Below, one piece after another: positions 52,955-62,511 of a DNA stretch of 64,000 nt; the stretch's first letter is position 1; each line of letters opens with the position of its first letter. The position numbers and the translations under genes are program-made. This stretch comes from Allobosea sp. (GTDB lineage: Bacteria > Pseudomonadota > Alphaproteobacteria > Rhizobiales > Beijerinckiaceae), in contig NZ_JAFKFW010000020.1 of NCBI RefSeq assembly GCF_017308015.1, positions 1 to 64,000 of the forward strand, written 5' to 3'. The notes beneath the pieces are model-generated. The model was not told the DNA's origin and ran no database searches. It saw only the letters and a program-made list of their open reading frames with translations.

Positions 52955-53752
52955 ATGGCTCCGCCGTTCCGTCCGAAACATGCCAGGCCCGCCGGGGGCA
53001 GACCGGGTGCCCGCCGCCCTGACGGGCCGCCGCCGCACCGGCCGGGCGAGATCGACGAGGCCGTGCTCTACGGCGTGCATCCGGTCGTCGAGGCCCTGAA
53101 GAATCCGCAGCGGCGCCACAGGCGGCTGCTCGCTACCGAGAATGGCCTGCGCCGCCTCCAGGAGCAAGTCGGGGACCTGCCGCTCGAGGCCGAGATCGTG
53201 CGCCCCTCCGAAATCGACCGCCTGCTCACGCCCGATTCGGTGCATCAGGGTCTCTACCTCGTCTGCGATCCCCTGCCCTCGCCCGATCTCGACAGCCTGC
53301 CTGACGACGCGGTCGTGCTCGCGCTCGACCAGATCACCGATCCGCACAATGTCGGCGCCATCCTGCGTTCCGCCGCCGCCTTCGCCGCCGCGGCCGTGAT
53401 CGTCACGATCCGGCACTCCCCGGCGGCAACCGGCGTGCTCGCCAAATCCGCCTCGGGCGCGCTCGAGCATGTGCCGCTGATCGCCGTGCGCAATCTCGGC
53501 GATGCGCTGGAGACGCTGGGCAAACGCGGCTTCCTGCGACTCGGCTTCGATTCGGACGGCGACGTCGCGCTCGACGACGTCGCGTTGCGCCGTCCGCTGG
53601 TCATGGTGATGGGCGCCGAGGGCAAGGGCCTGCGCCAGCGTTCGCGTGAGCTCTGCGATCATGTCGCGCGGCTCGAAGTGCCCGGCGCGATCACCAGCCT
53701 CAACGTCTCGAACGCGACCGCTATCGCGCTCTACGCAGCCAGCCGCCGCTGA
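52955..53752 (+). CDS. rlmB: 23S rRNA 2'-O-ribose methyltransferase RlmB
   Basis: A 265-aa SPOUT-family enzyme that methylates G2251 of 23S rRNA. An N-terminal basic tail precedes the substrate domain (EAVLYGVHPVVEAL). The catalytic domain has LDQITDPHNVGAILRSA, VMGAEGKGLRQ and the knot motif SLNVSNATAIALY at the end. The ATG at 52955 has a GGAGAG ribosome site. A hairpin follows the stop. Confidence 0.92.
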   Translation: MAPPFRPKHARPAGGRPGARRPDGPPPHRPGEIDEAVLYGVHPVVEALKNPQRRHRRLLATENGLRRLQEQVGDLPLEAEIVRPSEIDRLLTPDSVHQGLYLVCDPLPSPDLDSLPDDAVVLALDQITDPHNVGAILRSAAAFAAAAVIVTIRHSPAATGVLAKSASGALEHVPLIAVRNLGDALETLGKRGFLRLGFDSDGDVALDDVALRRPLVMVMGAEGKGLRQRSRELCDHVARLEVPGAITSLNVSNATAIALYAASRR

Positions 53753-53772
53753 CCGGCAGCGCCGCAATATAC

Positions 53773-53808
53773 GGCTGAAAAAGGCGCGATAGCCGCCCTT
53801 TTTCGGCC
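53773..53808. terminator. Terminator-like hairpin after rlmB
   Basis: An imperfect stem (GGCTGAAAAAGGCG with CGCCCTTTTTCGGCC) has an A-run on one arm and a T-run on the other, so it could stop transcription from either side. Confidence 0.5.
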
Positions 53809-54029
53809 TGCGGCGCCTCCTTCACCGATAGTCTCATAGACGAACGGTGCAAGACCAAGTGCCTGATTGCCCCTGCGACAATCCGCGCGCAATCCTCTGA
53901 AGCGAGCTGGAGTGACGGGACTCGCCCTTCCTCCGGCGGCGCGGCCATCGTCATTCAGAACGCGAACCGCGCGGAACGAGTTGCCGGGACCGCCCCGGCT
54001 TCAGGGCTTCACCAGGGGAGACAAACGCC

Positions 54030-55688
54030 ATGAGCTTGGCATCGCAAGCATCGGACTCGCGGGCAGCGCCCCGACCGATGACCAAGGAGGAAAGGAAGGT
54101 CATCATCGCCTCGTCGGCCGGCACGGTCTTCGAGTGGTATGATTTCTATCTGGCGGGTTCGCTCGCCGCCAACATCGCCCAGACCTTCGTGCCCGGCGAC
54201 AACGACACGGCGAAGTTCATCTTCGTGCTGTTCGGCTTCGCCGCGGGCTTCGCGGTCCGCCCCTTCGGCGCCCTGTTCTTCGGCCGCCTCGGCGACATGA
54301 TCGGCCGCAAATACACCTTCCTCGTCACCATGACCGTGATGGGCATCTCGACCTTCGTCGTCGGCCTGCTTCCCAGCTTCCAGACCATCGGCTATCTCGC
54401 GCCGGCAGCCTTCATCATCTGCCGCCTGCTGCAGGGCCTAGCACTTGGCGGCGAATATGGCGGCGCCGCGACCTATGTCGCCGAGCACGCCCCCATGGGC
54501 CGGCGCGGCTTCTACACCTCGTGGATCCAGACCACAGCGACGGTCGGTCTCTTTCTGTCGCTGATCGTGATTCTCGGCCTGCGCCTCAGCATGACGCCGG
54601 AAGCCTTCGCAGCCTGGGGCTGGCGCGTTCCGTTCCTGCTCTCGATCATCCTGCTCGGCTTCTCGATCTGGATCCGCCTCCAGCTCGCTGAATCGCCGGC
54701 CTTCGTGAAGATGAAGGAAGAGGGCACCCATTCGAAGGCTCCGCTCTCGGAAGCCTTCGGCAACTGGCAGAACGCCAAGATCGGCCTCATCGCCCTCTTC
54801 GGCGGCACCGCCGGCCAGGCGGTGGTCTGGTACACTGGTCAGTTTTATGCGCTGTTCTTCCTGACCCAGACCATGAAGATCGACGGCACCACCGCCAACC
54901 TGCTGATCGCGCTTTCGCTGCTCGCCGGCACGCCGTTCTTCATCTTCTTCGGCTGGTTCTCGGACAAGATCGGTCGCAAGCCGATCCTGCTGGCGGGCTG
55001 CCTGATCGCGGCCCTGACCTACTTCCCGCTCTTCACGATGCTGGCGAAGACGACCAACCCGAAGCTCATCACCGCGACGGACACCGTCAAGCTGGTGCTC
55101 ACCTCCGATCCGGCCCAGTGTGGCACGCTCTTCGACCCCGTCGGCGTGCGGACCTTCACCAAGCCCTGCGACGTCGTCCGCCGCACGCTTGCAACCAACT
55201 CGATCCACTACGATCTGGTCCCCGGTCCGGCCGGCTCGCCGCTCAAGGCTTCGATCAACGGTGCCGACGCCCCGGCGACGGCCGCCGAGCTCGTCGCCGC
55301 CGCCCAGGCCGCCGGCTATCCCAAGGCCGGCGACCCAACCATCCTGAAGACGCCGTCGATCGGCCAGGTTCTGACCGACAGCCGCGCTCTCCAGGCCACG
55401 GGCATCCTGTTCATCCTCGTGGTGTTCGTGACAATGGTCTACGGCCCGATCGCCGCCCTGCTGGTCGAGCTTTTCCCGACCCGCATCCGCTACTCCGGCA
55501 TGTCGCTGCCCTATCACATCGGCAACGGCTGGTTCGGCGGCTTCCTGCCTCCCACCGCCTTCGCTATCGTGGCGGCCAGCGGCAACATCTTCTCCGGCCT
55601 CTGGTACCCGATCATCGTGGCGCTCGGCACCTTCGTGATCGGCTTGCTCTTCCTGCCGGAAACGAAGAATCGCGACATCCTGAAGTGA
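54030..55688 (+). CDS. MFS transporter of the metabolite:proton symporter (MHS) type, with a large loop insert
   Basis: A 552-aa membrane transporter. The MHS signatures are FEWYDFYLAGSLA at about 35-47, GRLGDMIGRK at about 84, GLALGGEYGGAATYVAEHAP near 136 and LVELFPTRIRYSG near 480. Between helices 8 and 9 or 9 and 10 (about residues 345-445) there is an extra periplasmic segment with two cysteines. Likely substrates are carboxylates, proline or betaine (family knowledge). The gene is followed by a strong terminator. Confidence 0.88.
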   Translation: MSLASQASDSRAAPRPMTKEERKVIIASSAGTVFEWYDFYLAGSLAANIAQTFVPGDNDTAKFIFVLFGFAAGFAVRPFGALFFGRLGDMIGRKYTFLVTMTVMGISTFVVGLLPSFQTIGYLAPAAFIICRLLQGLALGGEYGGAATYVAEHAPMGRRGFYTSWIQTTATVGLFLSLIVILGLRLSMTPEAFAAWGWRVPFLLSIILLGFSIWIRLQLAESPAFVKMKEEGTHSKAPLSEAFGNWQNAKIGLIALFGGTAGQAVVWYTGQFYALFFLTQTMKIDGTTANLLIALSLLAGTPFFIFFGWFSDKIGRKPILLAGCLIAALTYFPLFTMLAKTTNPKLITATDTVKLVLTSDPAQCGTLFDPVGVRTFTKPCDVVRRTLATNSIHYDLVPGPAGSPLKASINGADAPATAAELVAAAQAAGYPKAGDPTILKTPSIGQVLTDSRALQATGILFILVVFVTMVYGPIAALLVELFPTRIRYSGMSLPYHIGNGWFGGFLPPTAFAIVAASGNIFSGLWYPIIVALGTFVIGLLFLPETKNRDILK

Positions 55689-55710
55689 TCGTTGCCTGAG
55701 ACGACACCGG

Positions 55711-55736
55711 CCCCGCCTTCCAAGGCGGGGCTTTTT
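55711..55736 (+). terminator. Rho-independent terminator of the MHS transporter
   Basis: CCCCGCCT-TCCA-AGGCGGGG followed by CTTTTT, 22 bases after the stop codon. Confidence 0.88.
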
Positions 55737-55855
55737 CATGGGCGCAGATGCGCAGACTTGCCCTCGCGCCACGCGGCTGGTAACCGCTGCTTCGGTCGAT
55801 CTCGGATACTGGTTTTCGAGATGGCCATTCCGGTCGCAAGGCCGGATTTGACGGC

Positions 55856-55930
55856 GCCGGCGTAGCACAGCGGTAGTGCAGCGGTTTTGTAAACCGAAGG
55901 TCGGGAGTTCGATCCTCTCCGCCGGCACCA
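55856..55930 (+). tRNA. tRNA-Thr (anticodon TGT)
   Basis: 75-base cloverleaf with encoded CCA. Acceptor GCCGGCG/CGCCGGC, anticodon loop TTTGTAA, and T arm with GTTCGATC. Confidence 0.96.
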
Positions 55931-56001
55931 GATCTCTCGGGAGCCCGCACCGGGCGGACGGCTCCCTCCCCGATTTCGCTCAACGCCTCGCGATCGCCTG
56001 G

Positions 56002-56487
56002 TTATGGCGCCGGCTTCGCCGACGGCATCGAGATCACCTTGCCGTCCGGCATGATGATGTCGCCGGGCTGCTGGCCGGGGGCGCACTCGCCGAGGCGCGT
56101 TGCCTCGACGACGAGCTTGCGCTCCACCGGGCCGGACTGGCCGGGCATGCCGCTGATCTTCGTCGTGCCTTCGGTCCGGACCCATGTCTGGAAATCGCCG
56201 GTGATGGCGCTGTTGCCGGAAGCCTTGATCTGACCGACCGTGCATTCCGTCTCTACGGCGTATCCGGTAGCGGTCTTGGTCACCAGCATCTTCGAGCAGG
56301 CGCCGGCAGCCAGACCACCGACAGCCGACTGGTCGGTTTCCGGCCCGACGCATTGCCTGGCCGTGGTCCCGCCCTCGTTACTGGTCGATTTCGTTTCCCA
56401 CAGCCCGGGCCTGCGCTGAGGCACCTGCTCCGCTGTGGCAGGCAGCGCGGCCAGGACCCCGAGGGCGGTGATCAACGCAAGTTTCAT
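56002..56487 (-). CDS. DUF3617 periplasmic protein
   Basis: A 161-aa exported protein. Signal peptide at about 1-19 (LPATA), then RPGLWETKSTS, the DUF3617 opening, cysteines in RQCVGP, GACSKM, TECTV and GECAPG, and the FQTWVRTEG strand. Four cysteines suggest two disulfides. Function unknown. I used the ATG at 56487 because it begins the signal peptide. Confidence 0.82.
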   Translation of the reverse strand: MKLALITALGVLAALPATAEQVPQRRPGLWETKSTSNEGGTTARQCVGPETDQSAVGGLAAGACSKMLVTKTATGYAVETECTVGQIKASGNSAITGDFQTWVRTEGTTKISGMPGQSGPVERKLVVEATRLGECAPGQQPGDIIMPDGKVISMPSAKPAP

Positions 56488-56671
56488 GGGCACGGCCTTC
56501 CCGGGTGAATCGGCGAGCCGAGACAAGACCGGTGCCAAGGCCAGATTGAGGCCGCATCATGCGCAGCAAGCGGCGAACAGCCGTCGGGAAATCCGCTTGA
56601 CAGATCCCCCATACGCGGAACGTTTGGCGAGCCAGGCGGTTACCTGTCTCGCCAAGCTCCGGGAGGCTTCC

Positions 56672-56962
56672 ATGAAAGCCATTGTCCTTACGCTCGCCCT
56701 TCTGCTTCCTGCCGGAATCGCGGCAGCGCAGTCACGTCCTTCGACCGTTTCGCGCCCATGCGCAGCGAGCCAGCGCGATGTCCAGGTCCATGGAGCGATC
56801 GTTCTCGGAACCGGCGGCTACACCTATGATCGCTTCGTGCGCGATCGCAGCTTCTGCCTGGTGAATGAAGGCACCGACCCGGCCTTCGTGCCGAGCGCCG
56901 ATACCCAGGCCTGTTTCGTCGGCTACCGCTGCAAGGACATGATGCGCTGGTTCGACGACTGA
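56672..56962 (+). CDS. Small secreted cysteine-containing protein
   Basis: A 96-aa exported protein with signal peptide at about 1-19 (IAAAQS). Four cysteines (RPCAAS, SFCLVN, ACFVGYRCK) suggest two disulfides. GGGAGG lies before the ATG. No family recognised. It lies upstream of another small secreted protein on the same strand (80-base gap). Confidence 0.68.
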   Translation: MKAIVLTLALLLPAGIAAAQSRPSTVSRPCAASQRDVQVHGAIVLGTGGYTYDRFVRDRSFCLVNEGTDPAFVPSADTQACFVGYRCKDMMRWFDD

Positions 56963-57042
56963 GGTCGTCGCCGGGCGGAACCTCGCGCCCCGGACCACGT
57001 TTCCTCGTGGGGCGAAACCCCGGTCTACCCAGGGAGGTTCGC

Positions 57043-57546
57043 ATGCGTCGCCTTCTTCTCGTCACCGCTTCCGTAGCGCCGCTGCTTCTGGCCACCGGCC
57101 TCGCGGCTTCGGCCCAGCCGCATTTCGGTGGCGCCGGCTTCCGCCATGGCGGTTTCCACGCCCGCGGCATCGGCATGAGGCCGCACGGGATGCGGCCGGC
57201 ATTCCCGGCCTATCGCCAGAATCTCCGCACCGGCTGGCATGGCGGCGGCTGGGGCTGGCGCCGCGCCGGCCATTATCCCTATCGCGGATATCGCGGCAGC
57301 TATCCCTATTGGGGCTCGGGCCTGGCCGCCGCGGCGACGCTCGGCGCGATCGCGACCTATCCGGCCTACCCCGTCTATCCCACCTACCCGGTCTATCCAG
57401 CCTATGAGGTGGTGCCGGCGGCCGAGGGCGGGCAATGCAGCACACCGGTCAAGATCTGCACGCTCTATGAGCCGGCACCGCTGGGGATCGGATGCTCTTG
57501 CCGCGTGCCCGGGGGCCGTGCCCGCGGCACGGTCGTCGGTCCTTGA
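57043..57546 (+). CDS. Secreted Gly/His/Tyr-rich protein with YPxYP repeats
   Basis: A 167-aa exported protein. Signal peptide at about 1-24 (AASAQ). The mature part is rich in Gly, His, Arg and Tyr, then has a hydrophobic AAAATLGAIA patch and a tandem YPxYP repeat near 106-122. The tail has CSTPVKICTLYEP and two more cysteines near GCSCRV. Repeats of this type occur in small surface or stress proteins of Hyphomicrobiales. Function unknown. Confidence 0.68.
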   Translation: MRRLLLVTASVAPLLLATGLAASAQPHFGGAGFRHGGFHARGIGMRPHGMRPAFPAYRQNLRTGWHGGGWGWRRAGHYPYRGYRGSYPYWGSGLAAAATLGAIATYPAYPVYPTYPVYPAYEVVPAAEGGQCSTPVKICTLYEPAPLGIGCSCRVPGGRARGTVVGP

Positions 57547-57669
57547 GGCACGCCGCGCCGGTCTCTTGAATTTGCATGGCTGGCCGTCGAGCGCGATCAT
57601 GGCTAGAAGTCGCGGCTTGCAATGCCGGCAAGCCGCGCGCTCACCTCTTCGCTCTTCATACGGACCGGA

Positions 57670-58095
57670 ATGGACGACCGGATTCACCTTCTGACGCTCG
57701 CGGCCAGGTGCGAGGCTTCCAGAAAGCCGGATCGCGAGCTCGACGCCGATATCTACGAGGCGCTCGGCTTCGTCGTGCGGCGCAAGCCGACACGGCTGGT
57801 CAACCGGCGCACGCCCGCTGGCGGCATCTATCAGCACGGTTCCTTCTGGAAGACGCTCGGCGCCGTCAGCGCGGATATCGACATCGCCGTCTCGCTGTTG
57901 CGGCAGAAGGCGCCGGGCTGGAGCTGGAGCCTGCAATGCCTCGCGAACGAGGACAGCCTGGCCTTCCAGGCCCTCGTCGCCGACTGCTCCGGCCAGGGCG
58001 TCATGGGCTCGCTCGCGCTCTGCGCCGCGATGCTGCGCGCGCTGGCGCGACGCGAGCCGGCCGCCGCCCCGGATTCCGGCCTCACGGAAACTTGA
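57670..58095 (+). CDS. Hypothetical protein, phage ABA-sandwich-like
   Basis: A 141-aa cytosolic protein. The MDDRIHLLTLAARCEAS opening, GWSWSLQC strand and SLALCAAMLRALARRE C-terminal helix are like the short 'phage ABA sandwich' proteins found in prophages and in alphaproteobacterial chromosomes. The start at 57670 gives the right N-terminus; a longer frame exists upstream. No other phage gene is nearby. Confidence 0.6.
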   Translation: MDDRIHLLTLAARCEASRKPDRELDADIYEALGFVVRRKPTRLVNRRTPAGGIYQHGSFWKTLGAVSADIDIAVSLLRQKAPGWSWSLQCLANEDSLAFQALVADCSGQGVMGSLALCAAMLRALARREPAAAPDSGLTET

Positions 58096-58170
58096 CCTTC
58101 CGGCAAATCCGTGCGGTTGAACGCAAGGCGACCGCCGCTAGTCTGCACTCTCCCGAGGGGAGAACAGACC

Positions 58171-59154
58171 ATGCAGGACACAGAATTCTCTCGCCGCGCC
58201 GCCCTTGTCGGCGCCGGTGCTTTCGTTGCCGCTGCGACACTCGACCTGCCCGGCATCCGCCCGGCCCAGGCACAAGGAGTTCCCGTGAACCAGGCTCCCG
58301 GATTCTACCGGTACAAGATCGGCGACATCACCCTCACCGCGATCAATGACGGCTTCGGCAAGCGGCCGCTCGAAGGCTTCGTCCGCAATGCCGAGCTCGC
58401 CGACGTGAAGAAGGCGATGGAGCAGGCCTTCCTGCCGCAGGATGCGCTCAACATCACCTTCACCACGCTCGCGATCCAGCATGCCGGCAAGCTGACCCTG
58501 ATCGATACCGGCAACGGCGATTCGGGCGCGCCGACCTCCGGCACCTGGATGGCGAATTTCAAGGCCGCCGGCCTCGAGCCGAAGGACGTCTCCAGCGTCG
58601 TGTTCAGCCATTTTCACGGCGATCACATCAACGGCTTCCGGCTGAAGGACGGCACGGCCGTGTTCCCCAATGCCGAGGTCATGGTGCCGGCGGCCGAATG
58701 GGCCTTCTGGATGGACGACGCGAAGATGAACGCCGCGCCCGAGGCCATGAAGGGAGCCTTCGCCGGCGTGCGCCGCGTCTTCGGCCCCGTCGCCAAGGAC
58801 GTGAAGCAGTTCGAGCCGGGCAAGGAGCTCCTGCCCGGCCTGACCCCTATCGCGGCCCCGGGCCATACGCCCGGCCACACGGTCTTCGCGCTCAGTTCCG
58901 GCAACGGCAAGCTGATGATCATGTCCGACACGACCAACCACCCCGCCCTCTTCGTGCGCAATCCCGACTGGTCGGCGGTGTTCGACATGGACGGCCAGCA
59001 GGCGGCGGCAACACGGCGCAAGCTCCTCGACATGGTCTCGGCCGAGCGCATGCAGGTTGCCTTCTATCACGCTCCCTTCCCGGCGACCGGCCACATCGCC
59101 AAGGACGGCAACGGTTTCGAGATGGTGCCGGTACAGTGGAGCGCGGCCCTCTAG
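58171..59154 (+). CDS. MBL-fold metallo-hydrolase, Tat-exported
   Basis: A 327-aa protein with a twin-arginine signal (SRRAALVG, about 7-14, cleavage near AQAQG). The metallo-beta-lactamase site SHFHGDHINGF (about 148-158) is intact, and downstream metal ligands are in APGHTPGHT and MSDTTNHPA. It resembles the quorum-quenching or arylsulfatase-like exported group, but the substrate is unknown. Followed by a terminator. Confidence 0.88.
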   Translation: MQDTEFSRRAALVGAGAFVAAATLDLPGIRPAQAQGVPVNQAPGFYRYKIGDITLTAINDGFGKRPLEGFVRNAELADVKKAMEQAFLPQDALNITFTTLAIQHAGKLTLIDTGNGDSGAPTSGTWMANFKAAGLEPKDVSSVVFSHFHGDHINGFRLKDGTAVFPNAEVMVPAAEWAFWMDDAKMNAAPEAMKGAFAGVRRVFGPVAKDVKQFEPGKELLPGLTPIAAPGHTPGHTVFALSSGNGKLMIMSDTTNHPALFVRNPDWSAVFDMDGQQAAATRRKLLDMVSAERMQVAFYHAPFPATGHIAKDGNGFEMVPVQWSAAL

Positions 59155-59180
59155 CGCCGCTCTCTCGTCGGCTCGTATCG

Positions 59181-59206
59181 AGGCCGGGCGAAAGCCCGGC
59201 CTTTTC
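59181..59206 (+). terminator. Rho-independent terminator of the MBL gene
   Basis: AGGCCGGGC-GAAA-GCCCGGCC with CTTTTCC after it, 26 bases after the stop codon. Confidence 0.85.
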
Positions 59207-59306
59207 CGTCGAGCGGGCTTTGGTCGCAGCCGCAGGCTCGCCGCACGCCGTTCGATCGTGTTAAGCCTGCCCCTGATGCCGCAAGGCCTGCCGCTCAGGA
59301 CACGCT

Positions 59307-60080
59307 ATGACCGAACGATTCGGCGCGATCTCCTTCGTCGCCAGCGAAACCCCTGAAGCGCAGGCGGCGCTCGACAAGCTGGTCGAGCGCTATGGCAATG
59401 CCGATCCGGCCAAGGCCGATGTCGTGGTCGCGCTCGGCGGCGACGGCCTGATGCTGCAGACCCTCCATCGCTTCCTTGGAACGGGCAAGCCGATCTACGG
59501 CATGAATCGCGGCTCGGTCGGCTTCCTGATGAACGAGTTCAAGGAGCGCGGCCTGACCAGGCGGCTAGACGCCGCCCAGCGCAGCATTGTGCACCCGCTC
59601 TCGATGCAGGCGACCGACCGCAACGGCGCCATCGTGCAGGCCAAGGCGATCAACGAAGTCTCGCTGCTGCGCCGCTCCTATCAGGCGGCAAAGCTGCGCA
59701 TCTCGGTCGACGGCCAGGTGCGTCTGTCCGAGTTGATCGCAGACGGCCTCCTGCTGGCGACGCCCGCGGGTTCGACCGCCTATAATCTTTCTGCCAATGG
59801 ACCGATCCTGCCGCTCGACGCACCGCTGCTGGCGCTGACGCCGATCTCGGCTTTCCGGCCCCGCCGCTGGCGCGGCGCCCTGCTACCGGAGCATGCCAAG
59901 GTCTTCATCGAAGTGCTGGAGGCCGAGAAGCGCCCCGTCAGCGCCGTCGCCGACCATACGCAGATCGACGAGGTCAGCACCGTCTCGATCGAGATCGACC
60001 GCAGCGTCGATCTCGTCATGTTGCACGATCCCGGCCACAGCCTGGACGAGCGCATCCTGCGCGAACAGTTCGGGTACTGA
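59307..60080 (+). CDS. nadK: NAD kinase
   Basis: A 257-aa enzyme that makes NADP from NAD with ATP or polyphosphate. The GGDGLM motif near 46-51, [13 protein letters not shown] near 66, [10 protein letters not shown] near 112, and [22 protein letters not shown] near 138 are all in place. The short alphaproteobacterial form lacks the long N-terminus of eukaryotic enzymes. Confidence 0.94.
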   Translation: MTERFGAISFVASETPEAQAALDKLVERYGNADPAKADVVVALGGDGLMLQTLHRFLGTGKPIYGMNRGSVGFLMNEFKERGLTRRLDAAQRSIVHPLSMQATDRNGAIVQAKAINEVSLLRRSYQAAKLRISVDGQVRLSELIADGLLLATPAGSTAYNLSANGPILPLDAPLLALTPISAFRPRRWRGALLPEHAKVFIEVLEAEKRPVSAVADHTQIDEVSTVSIEIDRSVDLVMLHDPGHSLDERILREQFGY

Positions 60081-60163
60081 AGCGTTTTCAAGCGAAGTGG
60101 CGCCGGATCGCGTGAAGGACCGAGGGTCCGCGTCAACGAACAGGCGATCAATTGGCAGCCGGA

Positions 60164-61378
60164 TCAGGCGGCGTCGCGCAGATCGCTTTCGGCGAGCTCG
60201 ATCAGGAACGACGGGTCGGCCTCGACAAGCAGCGCCAGCGCCGCATCGTCCGCCAGCGAATCCGCCAGACTCCGGGCCTCCTCGCGCGCAGCTTCCGCAT
60301 CGAGGCGGCGCAACAGGGCCATCAGCGCCTCCGCTTCCGCGCCCCGCACCCCCTCGCAGGCGGTCAGGACCGCACGCAACAGACCGCGATCGATGCCCCG
60401 TCCGGTTCCACCGCAGTCGAAGCCGCGCGCATTCAGCGCCAGGATTGCAGCCGAGAAGGCAGGTTCCAGCGAAACCGGCAACCCGGCCTTGCGGCAGAGC
60501 GCCTTGATGCCTGCACCGCGCCGATCGCGCAGCAACGCCGCGACACGCTCCTCGGGCAAGCCGGACAGAGCGACGAAAGCCGCCTCGGCCAAAGCTGGCT
60601 CGCCGCTGAGCAGCGAACGCAGGATCAGCCCCGAGGTCAATCGCCCGGTGACCCTGAGCACCTCGACGATCGCCGGCGCGTCGCTGGCTTCGCCGCCGGC
60701 GGCAAGCGCGACCGCGACCCGCTCGGTCGATTCGCGGGCAAGCCGCGCGCTGCGCTCCGGCGTCAGCCAGCCGCAGCCCGTGACGAAATTCGCCAGAGTG
60801 TCTGAAACCTTGGCGGCAATGGTCTGTCTCAGGCCGCCCGGCAGATCGGCGCGTTCGAGCAAGGCCTCGCGCAGGGTGCCGCTATCGCCATGGCGCTCGA
60901 TCATGCGCTCCAGCGAGAAATCGGGAATCTCGGCTGTTCGATTGCCGGCAAGCGTGACGAGGGCCTCCGCGCAGCCGACCTCGGCGAGCGCGGCGCAGAC
61001 GCCGACCGGCAGGCAACGGCGCATGGCGATCGCCTTCTGGGCGAGCGCATCCCCGATCGCGGCGGCATCGACCAGATCCGCCTCGGTCAACACCGGGGAG
61101 TGCGCGAGGACGAGGGCTGCGACATCGCTCTGCTCGGCGATCAGGCTGAGCGCGAGATTGCGCGGCGTGCGCATCGAGGGCGCCATCTCCTCGGCGATAG
61201 CCCGGCGCACCAGTGGCGAGGGATCGTCGATCAGCGCCATCAGGGCCGTCTCGGCCTCGTGCCGGTCCTCGTCGGACATGCCGGAGCGCAGATAGGCTCC
61301 CGCCAGGCTGGCCGCGCCGCTCGCGCGTGCCTCCGCCGGTGCGGTCCGGGCCCAGAGCAGGAAGCGCCGAACGATCAT
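60164..61378 (-). CDS. DUF2336 protein
   Basis: A 404-aa helical protein. The DUF2336 family, found in alphaproteobacteria, is built from HEAT-like repeats, seen here as LIDDPSPLVRRAIAEEMAPS near 49 and similar segments. The start overlaps the stop of the lytic transglycosylase gene by four bases (ATGA), so the two are co-translated. Function unknown; a role in cell-envelope or motility regulation has been suggested for relatives. Confidence 0.83.
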   Translation of the reverse strand: MIVRRFLLWARTAPAEARASGAASLAGAYLRSGMSDEDRHEAETALMALIDDPSPLVRRAIAEEMAPSMRTPRNLALSLIAEQSDVAALVLAHSPVLTEADLVDAAAIGDALAQKAIAMRRCLPVGVCAALAEVGCAEALVTLAGNRTAEIPDFSLERMIERHGDSGTLREALLERADLPGGLRQTIAAKVSDTLANFVTGCGWLTPERSARLARESTERVAVALAAGGEASDAPAIVEVLRVTGRLTSGLILRSLLSGEPALAEAAFVALSGLPEERVAALLRDRRGAGIKALCRKAGLPVSLEPAFSAAILALNARGFDCGGTGRGIDRGLLRAVLTACEGVRGAEAEALMALLRRLDAEAAREEARSLADSLADDAALALLVEADPSFLIELAESDLRDAA

Positions 61379-62511
61379 GCCCCGCTCCGCTGAATCATGA
61401 AGGAAGACAGGTCGAGCGGTCCGCTGCGCCGCTTGGCCACGGGCTGCGAGGTCGCGACATCAGGCAGGGACAGATCGCTCGGCCGCGATGGCGGCAGTGG
61501 CGCATTGACCGCCTTGGCCGCGGCGCCGACAGACGCCGCGCCTGCGATCGGGTTCGCGTCCGACATGGTTGCTTCGCCTTGTCCGGAGCGTGGGAAATAA
61601 CGCTCCCCGCCTTCGAGGGAGGCCATGCGCGTGCCGTTGCGCGGCGGCGTCGTCCAGAGATTGGCGACGGCCTTCGAGACCGGATCGCGCGAGCCGCCGG
61701 TCGAGAACAGGCCGACGAGCCCCTTGGCACGCTCTGGCCGCAGCGCCGCCGCGATCTCCACGGCCGGAATATCGCCCTGTCCGGCTTGAGCGTTCGCCGT
61801 CACATTGGCCGCGACCTGCGTACTCGCATGACTAGCAGCCAGCACGCCGTAAACCTCCTGCACGCTGCGCGCGCGGCCGGCCTTGTCGTAGAAGATCGAG
61901 CGATTGGCGGCGGCGGCCTCAGGGAAATCCCGCGCCGCCACGCGGGCGGGGTCGCTCGCCGCGGCCCGGATCAGGTCGGACGCGCCGCGCGCACCTAGCA
62001 CATGCGCCATATAGAGTTCACCGGCCTGCGGCTGGCGGCCGAGGGTCGAGGCAAGCTGGTCGCGGTTCTTCTGGGTGAGCGCACCGGCCATCACGGCCGC
62101 GACCTGCGGATCGTTGCGCAACTGCAGGATCCTGTCGCGCGCAGCCGGGTCCGAAACACTCAGGCGCCCGCCGCTCTCGGTGATCGCATCCGCATATTGC
62201 GAGAGGCCCTGCTTCGGACCCTCCTGCTTGACCATGGCGAGCCAGGTCTGCTCGATGAACTGGAAGAGGCCTGTGGCGCTCGATGTGCTCGCCTTGGCCG
62301 TCGGTTCCAGCGACGATTCGCGCTGCGCCGTCTTGAGCAGATAATCGAACCCCGCGCCCGTCCGCTCCGCACCCTGGCGAATGGCACTGACGACCGGGTT
62401 CGCTGGCTGCGTTTCGCGGCTCTGGCTTTGCGGCGTGGTGAAGAGGAACATCGAGACCTTCGGCGGCGGCCCGCGCGCATCGCGAGGACCCTGTCTCGAA
62501 ATTGCCTCCAT
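61375..62511 (-). CDS. Lytic-transglycosylase-like protein
   Basis: A 378-aa protein with an SLT-type domain at about 35-230. Probable catalytic Glu in AQRESSLEP (about 64) and SSATGLFQFIEQTWL near 77-91. It has no clear signal peptide. The C-terminal part (about 250-378) is disordered and Pro/Ser-rich. The start could be 20 codons later (MFLFTTPQ). The domain is closely related to the C-terminal half of the chimeric protein at 9026-10786. Confidence 0.82.
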   Translation of the reverse strand: MEAISRQGPRDARGPPPKVSMFLFTTPQSQSRETQPANPVVSAIRQGAERTGAGFDYLLKTAQRESSLEPTAKASTSSATGLFQFIEQTWLAMVKQEGPKQGLSQYADAITESGGRLSVSDPAARDRILQLRNDPQVAAVMAGALTQKNRDQLASTLGRQPQAGELYMAHVLGARGASDLIRAAASDPARVAARDFPEAAAANRSIFYDKAGRARSVQEVYGVLAASHASTQVAANVTANAQAGQGDIPAVEIAAALRPERAKGLVGLFSTGGSRDPVSKAVANLWTTPPRNGTRMASLEGGERYFPRSGQGEATMSDANPIAGAASVGAAAKAVNAPLPPSRPSDLSLPDVATSQPVAKRRSGPLDLSSFMIQRSGA

